Shown in pieces: positions 1-5,826 of a stretch of DNA of 12,792 bases; position 1 is the stretch's first letter; each line of letters starts with the position of its first letter. Source of the stretch: Methanobacterium sp. (GTDB lineage: Archaea; Methanobacteriota; Methanobacteria; Methanobacteriales; Methanobacteriaceae); contig PMMV01000117.1 of the NCBI GenBank assembly GCA_003162115.1, positions 1 to 12,792 on the forward strand. Direction: 5' to 3'. Position numbers and translations under genes: made by a program. The notes under the pieces were generated by a model. The model was not told where the DNA came from, did not search any database, and saw only the letters and a list, made by a program, of their open reading frames with translations.

Positions 1-93
1 GATGAGATCAAAGATCTTGTATCCCACACTGATTTTATAAAATATGAGATACCGCAAAATCCTATGGGATTTGAATTATGGCTTAAAAAATAA
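1..93 (+). CDS. C-terminal end of an unidentified protein (partial)
   Basis: An open frame enters from the left edge and ends at TAA 91-93, giving the last 30 residues of a protein that finishes in MGFELWLKK. The short tail is compatible with the last beta-strand of a class I SAM-dependent methyltransferase, but 30 residues cannot prove that. It lies directly upstream of a truncated nuclease-family pseudogene, so the break that removed the N-terminus of that gene is close to the end of this one. The start and most of the gene are outside the window. Confidence 0.6.
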   Translation, partial: DEIKDLVSHTDFIKYEIPQNPMGFELWLKK

Positions 94-110
94 ACATGCC
101 TATCCGGTGA

Positions 111-701
111 CTGATATTTGTTGCGGACGAAATACCCACAGAGCTGAAAACCATAGTTGAGTTTTTAAATGTTCAGATGGACCCGGCAGAAGTCTTTTGT
201 GTAGAGGTTAAACAGTACGTAGGACAATGACTTAAAACACTCGTTCCAAGACTTGTGGGTCAAGCAGCTGAAGCTCAGATGAGAAAGTTTGTTTCTAATC
301 AAAAATTGGATGAAACAACTTTCTTTGAACATTTAGATGAAGATGAAGCAGTCTTTTACAGAAAAATTTTAGACTATGCTCAAGATAATCAATTATTGAT
401 TAAATGGGGATCAAAGAGCTTTTCACTGAATGTTGTTAATGATGGAAATAATATGAACATACTTAGAGGTTTCTGCAACCTTAGTGCATATGGCCAGACA
501 CTCTTTGTAACGGTGGGTAGTATTAAAAGTAAAGTTCATAACGGAGAGTTAATTGTAAATGAATACTCCATCTTAAAAGATTTTGCAACAAAAATATCTG
601 ATGGATACGGGTTTAATATTAAAGAAATGGATGATGAACAAACCGATAGATTATATGAAGTTCTATCTCGGGTAATAGAAAGTATAGAATCAGACGTATG
701 A
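111..701 (+). pseudogene. N-terminally truncated PD-(D/E)XK-like nuclease-family protein with internal TGA
   Basis: Reading from 111 in the frame that ends at TGA 699-701 gives LIFVADEIPTELKTIVEFLN, then a QMDPAE..VEVKQYVGQ segment, a TGA stop at 228-230, and LKTLVPRLVGQAAEAQMRK. I recognise this as the conserved middle of a family of roughly 300-350 residue proteins whose N-terminal half is a putative restriction-endonuclease-like domain. The family usually has GQGL where this copy has GQ-stop-L, so the TGA is likely a Gly (GGA) to stop change. The N-terminal nuclease half is absent: an in-frame TGA stands at 108-110 and the previous gene ends at 93. A 148-residue C-terminal part could still be made from GTG 255, but no ribosome binding site was seen there. 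Best read as a dead remnant; homology is from memory, not a search. Confidence 0.75.
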
Positions 702-784
702 ATGAGAAATTAAAACTATTTAATCATTTAACTCAAATTGTTATCGGGATCATTAATGGGTGGACAGAATCATTAGCTAAATAA
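698..784 (+). CDS. Possible 28-aa ORF coupled to the upstream remnant
   Basis: ATG 698-700 overlaps the TGA stop of the preceding frame in an ATGA arrangement that is typical of translational coupling. It encodes 28 residues starting MNEKLKLFNHLTQIVIGIIN and stops at TAA 782-784. There is no independent Shine-Dalgarno sequence, and the upstream gene is itself broken. It may be the N-terminal remnant of a second gene in a former operon, or chance. I do not recognise it. Confidence 0.25.
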   Translation: MNEKLKLFNHLTQIVIGIINGWTESLAK

Positions 785-822
785 AAAAAATTATCTAAAA
801 TATACTAATTTTTTCGTAGGAG

Positions 823-905
823 AAGGACAGGGATATGATTTCTCTTTTTTTATTAATAACTGTGGAGCAATTTGATAAAATCTGTAGGTGAGATTCCCTG
901 CCCTT
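823..905. repeat. Imperfect 11-nt inverted repeat with 61-nt spacer
   Basis: Arm AAGGACAGGGA (823-833) is complementary to TCCCTGCCCTT (895-905) at 10 of 11 positions; the exception is A827 opposite C901. GAGAA starting at 820 could alternatively pair with TTCTC at 839-843, giving a competing small hairpin followed by seven T residues. It could be an attenuator-like switch, the ends of a small non-autonomous element, or chance. Confidence 0.35.
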
Positions 906-940
906 GTTTATTAATATTGTGTGGTGATACTATATAAATA

Positions 941-1038
941 AGACCCATTCCATCACTGATTCTATTTAAGATTAACTATTATTTTTGATTTGTTACATTG
1001 CAGATACATGTTTGTCCACATGGTTCTGCAAGGGTCTA
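941..1038. ncRNA. Candidate structured RNA (hairpin 998-1031 with adjacent closing stem)
   Basis: TTGCAGA (998-1004) pairs perfectly with TCTGCAA (1025-1031). Inside it CATGT (1007-1011) pairs with ACATG (1018-1022) around a six-base loop, with a symmetric 2x2 internal loop between the two stems. Immediately after, GGGTCT (1032-1037) can pair with AGACCC (941-946), which would place the two helices end to end. Transcription has not been shown. The TATA-like element at 930-939 is too close to include 941-946 in a transcript from it. The strand is not certain because the stems are symmetric. Confidence 0.3.
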
Positions 1039-1216
1039 GCAAATAATTTCAGTATTATTAAGGAAATATTCATATTTATGAGTAAGATGACTATTTTTAT
1101 TTAATTTAAACATAACTATTAAGATGTAAATTTTAAGGCTAAAAAATTAAATGCCCTTAGAACAAAATATAAATCGTAAAAGTGTTTTAATCAACTTTTT
1201 AAGGAGATGATCGGAA

Positions 1217-1501
1217 ATGACGTTTGTTATGGTTTTACATCATGTCGAGGATTATGGCCGATGGAAACTTGTATTCGATGAAGATGGTGAAGTACGAAAG
1301 GATAAAGGTTCTAAGGGTGCTTCAATATATAAGAATAATGATGATCCCAATCATCTTGTTGTGATAACTGAATTGGAAAATATTGAAAAAGCTAAAAACT
1401 TTGCTGAATCAAAAGATTTGAAAAATACCATGGTAAAAGCGGGTGTTATTGGCAGACCAGCAGTTTTCTACCTCGAAGAAATTGAAAGAACGGAATACTG
1501 A
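1217..1501 (+). CDS. Small dimeric alpha/beta-barrel (ferredoxin-like) protein
   Basis: This gene of 94 residues starts at ATG 1217, ten bases after a strong AAGGAGA Shine-Dalgarno sequence (1201-1207), and ends at TGA. The layout fits the dimeric alpha-beta barrel fold found in ABM monooxygenases and related stress proteins: a beta-strand FVMVLHHVEDYGRW, a helix, a central strand NHLVVITELEN, a helix IEKAKNFAESKDLKNTMVKAG, and a last strand AVFYLEEI. The segment W..VFDEDGE.R is typical of such small domains, which usually work as homodimers. No substrate can be named. A second gene of the same fold class, now broken, follows at 1652-1799, so the two may once have formed one unit. A TATA-like element at 1165-1174 fits a short leader. 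Confidence 0.8.
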   Translation: MTFVMVLHHVEDYGRWKLVFDEDGEVRKDKGSKGASIYKNNDDPNHLVVITELENIEKAKNFAESKDLKNTMVKAGVIGRPAVFYLEEIERTEY

Positions 1502-1651
1502 CTGGATATGATCTAAATTACAATATCATCTGAAGCATAACAATCCCATATATTGAATCAGAATAAAATTTAAAGTATACCAATGTAAAGTTAAAACCAA
1601 TAATGAAAACTAAAGGATAAAACAAATCTCACTCGGTTGAGGAGGGAATAG

Positions 1652-1799
1652 ATGATTATTAATGCTTGAAAAATGGGAAAATATTGAGTCTTTAAACGCT
1701 CATATGGAAACTGATCACTTTAAAAAATTTGGTGGAACTATTGAACGTTTTTTAACAAAAGAAATAGAAATTAAATCTTATTCAGTTGATTCACTATGA
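1652..1799 (+). pseudogene. Internally deleted ABM (antibiotic biosynthesis monooxygenase) domain gene
   Basis: A strong Shine-Dalgarno sequence (GAGGAGGG, 1639-1646) precedes ATG 1652, which reads MIINA and then stops at TGA. In another frame from 1662 the sequence reads LEKWENIESLNAHMETDHF followed by KKFGGTIERFL, which is the conserved C-terminal half of ABM domains (a W-E segment, then the LNAH..T.HF motif). In the family roughly 45-55 residues normally lie between an MIIxxA-type N-terminus and the EKW motif. The gene therefore appears to have lost its middle, with a frameshift at the joint near 1664. A 45-residue peptide from ATG 1662 is possible but has no ribosome site of its own. Family assignment is from motif memory. 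Confidence 0.7.
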
Positions 1800-1962
1800 A
1801 TCCTAATGAAGATTGAATTGATTTTTGTTCAATTCATATCAAATTATAATATTTTTGATAATTTCTTCAAGCTTCAAATGCCTCTTAATGGATGTTTTTA
1901 ATAGATTAAATACAATTTATTTGTTACAATGAAACATTAATGTAAATTAAGGAGATGGAAAC

Positions 1963-2254
1963 ATGGATGAGATGGAGAGGCAGAGATGTTACAAAGTATT
2001 GGAAAAGTTGACACCAGAAGAATTGAATGATGCAAAGACAATAGTTTAGAAATCAATTGAAATTGGGGATTTATTATCAGAGATTACAATAATGTTGTTA
2101 AAAAAATGGATAAGACGAAAAAGTGCTTGTAATGGCAACTGCTTATGCACTGAAATTAATGATAATGGTGGTTGAAGATCGTGGAGGGTTAGGTGATGAA
2201 ACGCCTAAAAGCCTTGTAGAAAATACTTTAGTTCCTTTCATTATAGGAGAATGA
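1963..2254 (+). pseudogene. Degraded small gene (amber stop and frameshifts)
   Basis: ATG 1963 follows an AAGGAGATGG Shine-Dalgarno sequence (1949-1958) and opens a 28-residue acidic helix-like peptide, MDEMERQRCYKVLEKLTPEE and so on, ending at TAG 2047-2049. The frame continues after TAG as KSIEIGDLLSEIT. Protein-like sequence then continues in a second frame (DYNNVVKKMDKTKK, from 2082) and a third (VLVMATAYALKLMIMVVEDR, then a GGLGDE segment to VPFIIGE, ending TGA 2252-2254). Put together this would be a protein of about 95 residues with one stop and two frameshifts. I do not recognise the family. The good ribosome site supports a real ancestral gene; the reconstruction of the second half is tentative. 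Confidence 0.45.
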
Positions 2255-2335
2255 ATATTAATTTAAATATGAATAATTTGTATGAATTTAACAAATAATA
2301 TAAAGATAATTTCATTGGAAAAGAGGATTGTATTT

Positions 2336-2779
2336 ATGGTAGATTTGTTATTATATTTTGCTTACGGATCTAATATGTATAGAAAACGCTTATCTGATCG
2401 TATAGGTTTTATAGATAAATGGGATAATGGTACGGTTTTAAAGAAACAATTATCTTTCAATAAACTCGGTCAAGATGGTTCCGGTAAGGCAAATTTAATA
2501 GATCAAGAAGATGAAAAGGCCTATGGGGTAATATACCAGGTTAATGAATCTGATCTGATTAAACTAGATAGATTTGAAGTTGGATATGAACGTAAAACAT
2601 TAGAAGTTCAATCAGACAATAATGGATATTTGAAGGCCATATTATATTTAGCTAACAATCTTCAAGATTTTATAAGTCCTAATAAAGAGTATATGAATCA
2701 CATACTTCGGGGTGCTGAAGAGAATGGCCTGAAGCAAAATTACATTGATTATCTCAAGAGCATCCCAACAATAGATTAA
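2336..2779 (+). CDS. Gamma-glutamylcyclotransferase-like (AIG2/GGCT fold) protein
   Basis: The protein of 147 residues starts with MVDLLLYFAYGSN. The YFAYGSN motif (residues 7-13) is the hallmark substrate-binding loop of the GGCT/AIG2 fold, and Glu81 in KLDRFEVGYER sits where the family's catalytic glutamate lies. Further family features are AYGVIYQV (62-69) and the Tyr-rich C-terminal part. Known members convert gamma-glutamyl amino compounds or gamma-glutamylamines to 5-oxoproline; the substrate here is unknown. I chose ATG 2336 over the in-frame ATG 2282 because AGAGG sits about ten bases ahead of it and because the family begins just before YFAYGSN. A hairpin plus T-run follows at 2797-2818. 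Length is normal for the family. Confidence 0.85.
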   Translation: MVDLLLYFAYGSNMYRKRLSDRIGFIDKWDNGTVLKKQLSFNKLGQDGSGKANLIDQEDEKAYGVIYQVNESDLIKLDRFEVGYERKTLEVQSDNNGYLKAILYLANNLQDFISPNKEYMNHILRGAEENGLKQNYIDYLKSIPTID

Positions 2780-2796
2780 AAAAATATGATTCGGTT

Positions 2797-2818
2797 AACT
2801 GTTTCATAAACAGTTTTT
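2797..2818 (+). terminator. Hairpin and T-run after the GGCT-like gene
   Basis: AACTGTTT (2797-2804) and AAACAGTT (2808-2815) form a perfect 8-bp stem with a 3-base loop and run into TTTTT (2814-2818). It lies 18 bases past the stop codon of the GGCT-like gene. Archaeal termination mainly needs the U-tract, so the hairpin may act instead in 3'-end stability. Confidence 0.5.
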
Positions 2819-2877
2819 CATGAACAAACAAAAAATAAAAGTTTAGATTGTACTTGATAATTATCTTAATTCATCAA

Positions 2878-2996
2878 ATGGAATTTTTCGGATTATTTCT
2901 TCTTTATTTTACCCGGGTTTGGGAACTGTATTATTAAGGATTATCTGGCCTATTAGCAGTTTTAAGGAAATAAATGCTAATTTACTATTTGTTTAA
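2878..2996 (+). pseudogene. Fragment of a small hydrophobic protein, frameshifted
   Basis: From ATG 2878 one frame reads MEFFGLFLLYF and then stops. A frame two bases on reads YPGLGTVLLRIIWPISSFKE and closes with INANLLFV before TAA 2994-2996. The two parts would join near 2909 into a small membrane protein of about 40 residues, which is the reason to suspect a real but broken gene. There is no clear Shine-Dalgarno sequence, so this is weak evidence. Confidence 0.25.
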
Positions 2997-3007
2997 CAAA
3001 TTTGGGT

Positions 3008-3192
3008 TTAAATTTTAATTTTCAAAGCTCTTTTCTTCTTCCAGCTAAGGGCATAAAAAAGAATTATTAAAAAGACTATGACTAACCAGGGGGATATAAA
3101 AACGTAGCTACTATTTTTAGTTACATATCCTATTACAGCTAGTAATAAAATTATAATTGTCTCGATTTATATAGAATTCGTATTGCTTTCAA
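3008..3192 (-). pseudogene. Frameshifted small two-helix membrane protein
   Basis: On the minus strand an AAGGAG Shine-Dalgarno sequence (about 3201-3206) stands eight bases before TTG 3192, which reads LKAIRILYKSRQ and stops. In another frame the sequence continues as TIIILLLAVIGYVTKNSSYV, then FISPWLVIVFLIILFYALSW followed by a basic tail KKKRALKIKI, ending at TAA (3008-3010). Two hydrophobic stretches with a polar turn and a basic C-terminus look like a real small membrane protein of about 60 residues. One indel near 3155-3160 would explain the frame change. A sequencing error is possible. No family recognised. Confidence 0.5.
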
Positions 3193-3607
3193 ACTGGATA
3201 CTCCTTAATAAAATTCCATAACAAGAAAAGTTTTTAAAATTGGTAATTTCAGAGAAATTTGAACAATCTATTAGATATACTAATATAAAATAGAATAAAT
3301 CTTTTTCTATTTTTCATCTTTATATTAGATTTTTTTTTATTGGCTAAAAAACCATTTAATTTAAAAAAAATTCATTTCTTTAAAAAAAAGAAAAGGGATG
3401 TTTAAAATAATTTTTAGATTCAAACTAGTTTCAGATAAAAAAGCAAGTAAGAGTATGTTGAGCAGATTCCAAATAAAATCTTTTCACCATCAAATATTAG
3501 AGAGTAATCACTTATGATGCTAATTGTGGGGTCCATGATCAAATGTCAGCATTTTTATCTAAAAGTCACTATAAAATTTTGATATGAACCTTTCTAAACA
3601 ATTAGCT
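3193..3607. other. AT-rich intergenic stretch, no gene recognised
   Basis: This 415-bp stretch is extremely AT-rich and rich in A and T runs. A run TATTAGATTTTTTTTT at 3326-3341 recurs at 3934-3949, and both could act as U-tract terminators on the plus strand. A 39-codon frame at 3398-3517 has a purine-rich segment touching its ATG rather than a spaced ribosome site, and was not accepted. Confidence 0.5.
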
Positions 3608-3778
3608 TTATTTAGTTTTTATGAATGCTTCTAAAGTTGTTTGTACTTCAAAATCCAATAATCCATCACTATCACAGTCTAATGACTTAATCTGCGGATC
3701 TAAAAACTTTATAGCATGAAGTGTGTATTCAGCTGATTCTTGTTCATTATTTTTTTTATACGCATTGAACGATTCCAT
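3608..3778 (-). CDS. 56-aa EF-hand-like miniprotein
   Basis: A minus-strand frame of 56 codons starts at ATG 3778 and ends at TAA (3608-3610). AGGTGAT (3783-3789 on the complement) is a strong Shine-Dalgarno sequence four bases before ATG, which makes this a real gene candidate despite its size. The protein is MESFNAYKKNNEQESAEYTL, then HAIKFLDPQIKSL, then DCDSDGLLDFEV (residues 34-45), and a short helix TTLEAFIKTK. The loop matches the D-x-D-x-D-G-x-hydrophobic start of EF-hand and dockerin calcium loops, but the acidic residue expected at loop position 12 is at position 11. A single half EF-hand in so short a protein suggests dimerisation or coincidence; calcium binding is inference. The ribosome site is buried in a hairpin at 3783-3803. 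Confidence 0.7.
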   Translation of the reverse strand: MESFNAYKKNNEQESAEYTLHAIKFLDPQIKSLDCDSDGLLDFEVQTTLEAFIKTK

Positions 3779-3782
3779 TCTT

Positions 3783-3803
3783 ATCACCTAATAATAAGGT
3801 GAT
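3783..3803 (-). promoter_or_regulatory. Hairpin sequestering the Shine-Dalgarno sequence of the EF-hand-like miniprotein
   Basis: ATCACCT (3783-3789) and AGGTGAT (3797-3803) are perfect 7-nt inverted arms around a 7-base AT spacer. In the minus-strand transcript the 3' arm is exactly AGGTGAT, the ribosome binding site of the gene that starts at 3778. When folded, the hairpin would hide that site. This could be a translational switch (temperature, ligand or protein), or a dimeric operator in DNA. Confidence 0.5.
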
Positions 3804-4021
3804 CTTTATAATATGTTACGATAATCCTAGAGAGAGCATTTGAAAAGTAATAAACAAATTTTTTTTATTACTAAATGTATGAATAAAAAATTTTCCAAAA
3901 ATGAAAAAAGCTATTATGGAGATGTCTATTTTTATTAGATTTTTTTTTTAAATGGATATTTAGGGATAATGAAAAATAAATATTTATAACAATTATTGAA
4001 TATTTTTCTCTAGATTTATTT
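3804..4021. other. AT-rich intergenic stretch between the miniprotein and the CDF gene
   Basis: No gene was seen. On the minus strand this must hold the promoter of the 56-aa gene and the 3' end of the CDF transcript. A-rich tracts at about 3885-3908 on the plus strand would give U-tracts on the minus strand and could end CDF transcription. Confidence 0.4.
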
Positions 4022-4906
4022 CTATACACCTAAATTATCTTCAGGATGTACATGAATACTTATTCCGTTAATAAATTGAATTGATTCTAAAACCATTTTT
4101 TCAACTTGATTTGTAATTTGATAAGCATCTTCTACAGGCATTTTTTTATCAAGATAAATATCCATTTCTGCATAATAATATGGCCCTACAGGGTTTATTT
4201 TAATATTATCTACAGATTTAACCTCTTTTATGTACAATACTACTTTACTTATCCTATCTTCCAGATTTGGAGGGACTTTCCCCATGATGCTATTGAAATT
4301 TTCTATACCCATTTCCAGTGCTGTTTTCACGATTAAAAAGCCGATAATAACTGCTAAAATAGGGTCTAATATAGGATAGCCCAACTGTGAACCTACCACT
4401 CCACCAGCAACCGCAGCACATGCTAATACATCCATCCGTTTTTGATTACCCGTAGCGGTTAATACATGGCTATTTATTTTTTTACCTGTTTTTAGAAGAT
4501 ACCCACTCATATATAGATTTATAACTAATGCTACAAGTGCCATAACTGCTGCAATCCACCCTGGTGGTGCTAATGTATTTAACATTATAAATTTTGTGTA
4601 GGCTTCAAAAAATATTTGATAGGCAACATAAAGCAATATCAAAGCAATAAATAACCCAACGATTGGTTCGATCCGCCCATGTCCGTAGGGATGATCTTTA
4701 TCAGCAGGTTTTAAACCTATGCGAAATGCTATTAATCCGATTAAACTACTTATGATATCTGCAAAATTATCGGCAGCCTCAGCTACAAGTGCTGTACTGC
4801 CTGCTGCCAGTCCAATTACTGCATTCAGGATTGTTAAAATAACATTCCCTGCAATCCCTATTTTGGCTGCTCTGTTCCCTTCGTCCTTCCTATTACTATG
4901 ATCCAT
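4022..4906 (-). CDS. Cation diffusion facilitator (CDF) family metal transporter
   Basis: The protein has 294 residues, the usual CDF length, and should export a divalent metal ion in exchange for protons across the cytoplasmic membrane. Six hydrophobic segments are visible at about 14-38, 40-62, 82-103, 115-135, 158-175 and 180-197, followed by a cytoplasmic ferredoxin-like domain (about 210-290) ending in HVHPEDNLGV. TM2 carries AEAADNFADIISS with the site-A pair Asp46/Asp50, and HPYGHGRIEP (72-81) is the CDF signature after TM2. In TM5 the family usually has H-x-x-x-D; here the segment reads NQKRMDVLAC, with Gln155 and Asp159, so the histidine is replaced. This affects metal choice, and Zn should not be assumed. 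It is divergent from the His-rich gene at 5199, shares the palindromic operator region, and ends in TAG. Start ATG 4906 has no strong Shine-Dalgarno sequence. Confidence 0.9.
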   Translation of the reverse strand: MDHSNRKDEGNRAAKIGIAGNVILTILNAVIGLAAGSTALVAEAADNFADIISSLIGLIAFRIGLKPADKDHPYGHGRIEPIVGLFIALILLYVAYQIFFEAYTKFIMLNTLAPPGWIAAVMALVALVINLYMSGYLLKTGKKINSHVLTATGNQKRMDVLACAAVAGGVVGSQLGYPILDPILAVIIGFLIVKTALEMGIENFNSIMGKVPPNLEDRISKVVLYIKEVKSVDNIKINPVGPYYYAEMDIYLDKKMPVEDAYQITNQVEKMVLESIQFINGISIHVHPEDNLGV

Positions 4907-5059
4907 TATTCATTAATATTCCATTGGACTTTAATTAACATTGTCATTTTTACAACAAGTCTTTTACCTCAATTAATCACTTATTGCTTTCATAATAACA
5001 ATGGATTATTTACATAGACATATTCATTGACTGATTCTGAGAATATTATATAATTTATT

Positions 5060-5076
5060 AGTTATGTATTATAACT
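5060..5076. promoter_or_regulatory. Palindromic operator candidate 1 (MarR-type)
   Basis: AGTTAT-GTATT-ATAACT has perfect 6-bp inverted arms with a 5-bp spacer. It differs from the second site (5121-5137) at two spacer positions only. It lies just after a TATA-like TTATATAATT (5046-5055), in the region dividing the CDF gene from the His-rich gene. The MarR regulator encoded at 5827 is the natural candidate to bind here (inference). Confidence 0.6.
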
Positions 5077-5118
5077 GATAACGTATGAACTGTTTAATAT
5101 CGAAATGTTTATAAATGA

Positions 5119-5139
5119 ATAGTTATATAATATAACTAT
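5119..5139. promoter_or_regulatory. Perfect 21-bp palindrome, operator candidate 2 (MarR-type)
   Basis: Arms ATAGTTATAT (5119-5128) and ATATAACTAT (5130-5139) are perfect inverted copies around one central A. A TATA-like TTTATAAAT (5108-5116) lies just upstream, so the palindrome covers the stretch between TATA box and expected transcription start of the gene at 5199. A bound dimer there would block transcription. Its core repeats the site at 5060-5076, with 61 bp between the two. Confidence 0.65.
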
Positions 5140-5198
5140 GGGTAGATCAGGTAGAATTAATAAAAAATATTTTAACCCATAAAAAAATAGGTGATAAA

Positions 5199-5537
5199 AT
5201 GTGTGAAGAAGATAAAGAAGGACATAAAGAATTTGGAGATAAAATGCATGGTGAAAAATGGGGCCCACATGGAGAGAAATGGGGACATGCACATCCTGAA
5301 ATGAAGAAAATGATGATGAAGAAGATCTTCATGAAAAAAATAATGGAACACTTGTCTGAAGAGGATAAGAAGAAACTTCTAGTTAAAAAATTAGAAATAA
5401 AGATATCTACAGCAGAACAGAAAGTTGAACTGATGAAAGAAAAAAAGAAACTTATAGCTGTAAAGATGGATATAAAAACATCCGAAGCAGAACAAAAGAT
5501 TGAACTACTTAAAACAGTTCGAGATATGCTAAAATAA
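5199..5537 (+). CDS. His/Met-rich protein with two 25-residue repeats, candidate metal-binding partner
   Basis: This gene encodes 112 residues and is preceded by a strong AGGTGAT Shine-Dalgarno sequence (5189-5195). The N-terminal third holds Cys2, a doubled HGEKWG motif (residues 17-22 and 24-29), HAHPEMKK (30-37) and a Met/Lys-rich stretch (35-50). The rest is a charged helix built from two 25-residue repeats, 57-81 and 82-106, each starting KKKL, with an (I/T)S-x-AEQK-(V/I)-EL(M/L)K core. There is no signal peptide or membrane segment, so it is likely cytoplasmic. It shares a promoter region with the CDF exporter and is followed by a MarR gene, so a role in binding or buffering metal is a fair guess, not a known function. 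I do not recognise a named family. Confidence 0.8.
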   Translation: MCEEDKEGHKEFGDKMHGEKWGPHGEKWGHAHPEMKKMMMKKIFMKKIMEHLSEEDKKKLLVKKLEIKISTAEQKVELMKEKKKLIAVKMDIKTSEAEQKIELLKTVRDMLK

Positions 5538-5574
5538 TAAATTTAGCAATCTTTATAAGATAGACCCTATCAGA

Positions 5575-5619
5575 ACTAATAAATTGCTATAAATTTATTA
5601 GTCCTTTAAACTCTTTTTT
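5575..5619 (+). terminator. Hairpin terminator between the His-rich gene and marR-like gene
   Basis: ACTAATAAATT (5575-5585) and AATTTATTAGT (5592-5602) form a perfect 11-bp stem with a 6-base loop, followed by a T-rich stretch with seven T residues (5613-5619). It stands 38 bases after the stop of the 112-aa gene and suggests the MarR-like gene is transcribed separately. A competing pairing exists between AATAAATTTAGCAA (5535-5548) and the loop and 3' arm. Confidence 0.55.
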
Positions 5620-5766
5620 TAGTTGATATATTCAATCTTATCAATCTGGAAAATAATTTTGATGTGATCTATTCAAAAGACATATAAACAGTTTTGACAA
5701 AAATTCAATATTATACAACTATTACTAATCTAAATGTTACTAAAATTAAATTATATTTTTTTCATA

Positions 5767-5809
5767 AGTTATTATACATGAATATCTTAATATAGTTATA
5801 ATAATATCT
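5767..5809 (+). promoter_or_regulatory. Promoter region of the MarR-like gene with weak operator half-sites
   Basis: Two AGTTAT half-sites (5767-5772 and 5794-5799) match the arms of the palindromes at 5060 and 5119. The second continues as AGTTAT-AATA-ATATCT, an imperfect inverted copy with a 4-bp spacer. An upstream TATA-like AAATTATATTT (5747-5757) would put the start of transcription near 5780. If real, the sites would allow weak autoregulation of the MarR-like gene. Confidence 0.35.
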
Positions 5810-5826
5810 TTAATTGGTGAATCAAT

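Larger units (their letters stand above)
785..1216. other. 432-bp non-coding stretch with strong RNA-folding potential and promoter elements
   Basis: No convincing reading frame was found on either strand. The stretch contains an 11-nt inverted repeat (823-833 with 895-905, one mismatch), a nested hairpin at 998-1031 next to a possible closing stem (941-946 with 1032-1037), a TATA-like CTATATAAAT at 930-939 and a second TATA-like AAATATAAAT at 1165-1174. The second is well placed to serve the gene starting at 1217. The paired segments are visibly more GC-rich than the surrounding DNA. Confidence 0.5.

Noticed and set aside
228..230. In-frame TGA as a selenocysteine codon
   Set aside because: The family has glycine here, the gene lacks its N-terminal half, and no SECIS-like element was seen, so a nonsense change is simpler.
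3398..3517. 39-codon frame MFKIIFRFKL...
   Set aside because: The purine stretch touches the ATG, no proper Shine-Dalgarno spacing, and composition is like random AT-rich DNA.
3326..3949. Repeated TATTAGATTTTTTTTT (3326-3341 and 3934-3949) as a mobile-element end
   Set aside because: Short and low complexity, in the same orientation, without flanking duplications; more likely U-tract terminators or chance.
4106..4901. Open frames on the plus strand inside the CDF gene (4106-4336, 4719-4901)
   Set aside because: They are antisense to a well-supported transporter and show no ribosome sites or family motifs.
5062..5332. Minus-strand frames opposite the His-rich gene
   Set aside because: The plus-strand gene has the strong ribosome site and repeats; the antisense frames are by-products of its Lys/Met/His codons.
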